This document shows positions 61,781 to 64,000 of a stretch of DNA of 64,000 bases, piece after piece. Below the pieces are notes generated by a model, which ran no database searches, was not told the DNA's origin, and was given only the letters and a program-made list of their open reading frames with translations. Origin of the DNA: Protula sp. h YS-2021 (taxonomy: Eukaryota > Annelida > Polychaeta > Sabellida > Serpulidae); the NCBI GenBank assembly GCA_949752745.1, contig OX457027.1:16297916-16361915 (forward strand). The letters run 5' to 3'. Within the stretch, counting starts at the first letter, position 1; every line of letters begins with the position of its first letter. The position numbers and the translations under genes were made by a program.

Positions 61781-64000
61781 TTTTTGCTTGACCGACGTGT
61801 GCCAGCAAAAAATAATTAGGCGTCTTATGCTTAATTGCCTTGTGTCTTACCAAAACCTAATAACAATTTCCAACTTTTGTCAACTAGTCAAGTTGAAGGT
61901 GTTTTTTTCTGCACCCTCCACCCTCCAAAAATGGAAGCAATCCGTTAAAACCACACAGAGGACAGCCAAAATTTGAAAGCAAACGATATAAACTGCTGTC
62001 AACTGTCTCTTAAATTTTAAATGCCCATATTTTGACAATTTTGTTGATAGATTTGAAATCAATCCGATGCAGAACTGTGGGAATAGGAGCATTTTCAAAA
62101 TTACTTTTTTTATTTTGGGAAAACTTTACATCCCAGCATTTGGTCAAATGTTGTCGTTTCGCCAAAAATAAACTAAATTTTTAGAGAAAGGTCTAACCAG
62201 AAACCAGTCATATAAAATTTCACAGTAGTCGAATTAAAAGCTTAGAGAATAATCGGCTATCAATTTAGCCAATGGCAAGTGAGTCATTAAAAAAAAGCAA
62301 GTTTTTAAGAGAGAATTAAGATTATTCACACAGATTTGATAGTGATTCTATAAAAAATGCTAGAGAGCGGTATTTTGTAAGAAATACTCATTAACCAGTT
62401 AAATGCAGCCATTTAGCGATCACCAGTTCCTATCAGTTCTAATACAGATTATTTTCTGAATACATGTGAAACTATAGTAAATTCATGGAAAACTTATTTA
62501 TTGTCGAATTTTAGATACCCATAACTACTTAAAAGTATCTGAAACTGAATTTTTATCTTTATTTACAGAATTAATTTATCACATCTAAAATTAATTTTTG
62601 CATACCAAACATAGATTAAAAGATATCTAAATGTTGGAAAACTCGAGTTTTTTATATCAGCTTTTATTAGTTACACTTGGAAAGTTTCAGTTTCCTAATA
62701 TAATTAAGTTCATACCGGAAAGCAATTATTCTCTTTTTTTTCTCTGCAAATGGTTTTCACGGCTCTTGTTAAAAACGAGACAGCTACAAATTAGAAATTT
62801 TACACCAGTGTCGGGGGGGGGGATATCCATTCTGGTATTGGGTGAAATTTTGAGGCAAAAAGTTGAAACTTACAAATTGAAACTCATAATTTTAAACTTA
62901 TGAATTCAAAAATTAGATAAACTATTTTGAAATAATAATCTAATCTCCTCCCCATTCTTTTATCTATTTTAAGTCCCTCATACTGTAGGAACTTGCCTTC
63001 ACAACAAAATTCCTTGATCTTGACCTTTTCTGTCACGGTCAAGGTCGAAACCGATTTTGATCTCATTCTTGACCATTATCTTTAAAATGGTTCACGATTT
63101 TGGGTTCATTAAAAACCCGTTGAGCTGAAATATCGACATTGAAGGGATACTAGGTGACTTTAACCTTCTCACTCTTAATGTAAGAAAATATTTTCTTTGG
63201 TGGTTTCTGCAAGTGGGTCATTCCGCTATCTAGCGGAATTCGGTCTAATTTACCATTGACTTTATAACTTCCCACATTCTGGTTCCTTCCATACATTTCG
63301 TTGGGCCAGACCAACAATTCTTTCACAGAGTTTGACCTTTAGGAGGACTAAAAGTTAGTAATAAAACAGGGGTTAAGCAATAATTATTACATTTTTGCTA
63401 CAATTTCACAAAGATGGTACCCCTTCGCCCAGTTTCTCCACATGCTAAAATTCCAAACTTTTCAACTTTCAAGACTTATATTTCCAAAACCGGAAAGATG
63501 CCCAGAATAAAATTAATTTGAAATCATAATCTAATCTCTTTCATCCTTTTCCACATTCCTAACTGCTTCATGCTGTGGCAAATAACCATCACAAGAAATT
63601 TTTAATTATCCTTTATTTGAAAATTTGCCTCTTGCTTATGGGCAAACAGAAAATAATTTAATTGTTGTTCAATTCCATAAGCAGTCAATATTTGCTTCGT
63701 GTGACGTGTTGCACGAGGTCAGAAAACTGCTATTGTTAGCTGGGCAGGAAAAAATAAAAGGATACTGTACTACATTTGTTACCGATTCGTAACTCCCCTG
63801 TCCATTCTCTGTTTCAAGCTCGTTTCGGAATGTTTGAATGTTTTCACGTAGATTTTTCTTCTGTAAAAGAACTAAGCGAAATTTTCAAATTGTCAAACAC
63901 AAGCGATTTTTAGCTACTTTTATTTATTTCATATCCTTTCAAATAAATCACTTTTATTTGAACACTAGTAGTCCCTCTCCCTCCCCTGTTTAGTTTACTA
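61781..64000. other. Non-coding stretch to the right edge
   Basis: No gene recognised. At 63013-63076 the words TTGATCTTGACCTTTTCTG and GGTCAAGGTCGAAACC resemble the head of the dispersed repeat at 8.2 kb. A G-run occurs at 62813-62822. The short open frames (62-90 codons) show no motif. Confidence 0.5.

Overview
This is a eukaryotic, animal-type window. It holds one multi-exon gene with GT-AG introns and more than 50 kb of repeat-rich, AT-rich non-coding DNA: long (TA)n tracts, homopolymer G/C runs, minisatellites, MITE-like and foldback elements, and one BEL/Pao LTR retrotransposon. A lophotrochozoan, most likely a mollusc, fits best. The GACCTTGACCTTTGACC-type dispersed repeat ending in GGACAGACGGACAG-like sequence (about 8.2-9.0 kb) is of a kind I associate with molluscan genomes. 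That placement is an inference, not a proof.

Layout. 0-34 kb: no recognisable protein-coding gene; minisatellites (period 15-55 bp) and a series of inverted-repeat (foldback) elements at about 3.5, 5.0, 5.7, 6.2, 14.0 and 16.5 kb. 34.1-40.4 kb (+): one gene with three coding exons, encoding a predicted 1817-residue protein with about 25 C2H2-type zinc fingers and a cluster of three CtBP-type PxDLS-like motifs, so probably a transcriptional repressor. 40.4-45.9 kb: 3' flank, microsatellites and a TTTGTCA-word array. 45.96-55.93 kb (-): a BEL/Pao element. The integrase frame is open with its DDE residues, but gag, protease and RT are broken by three in-frame stops and about four frameshifts, and the RT catalytic box reads YVGD. 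The 5' LTR is reduced to about 316 bp. 55.94-59.37 kb: two long TA-flanked foldback elements head to tail, then a Tigger/pogo-like MITE, separated by (TA)n. 59.4-64 kb: more repeat arrays, including a 55-bp satellite, and no gene.

The most interesting pattern is the foldback elements. One set (5.7, 6.2, 16.5 and probably 5.0 kb) carries 9-bp target-site duplications and similar outermost bases (GGTA...), yet each member has a different short word tandemly repeated along both arms. A second set (14.0, 55.9-57.2 and 57.2-58.3 kb) lies in (TA)n, shares the tip TGTTACAGSGAATCTGT, and has arms built of different small palindromes. In both sets the tip is conserved while the inner arm sequence is exchanged or amplified. 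Many one-sided minisatellites in the window could be orphan arms of such elements; this is inference.

Transcript structure, family names for the repeats and taxonomic placement were inferred by eye; no database search was run.
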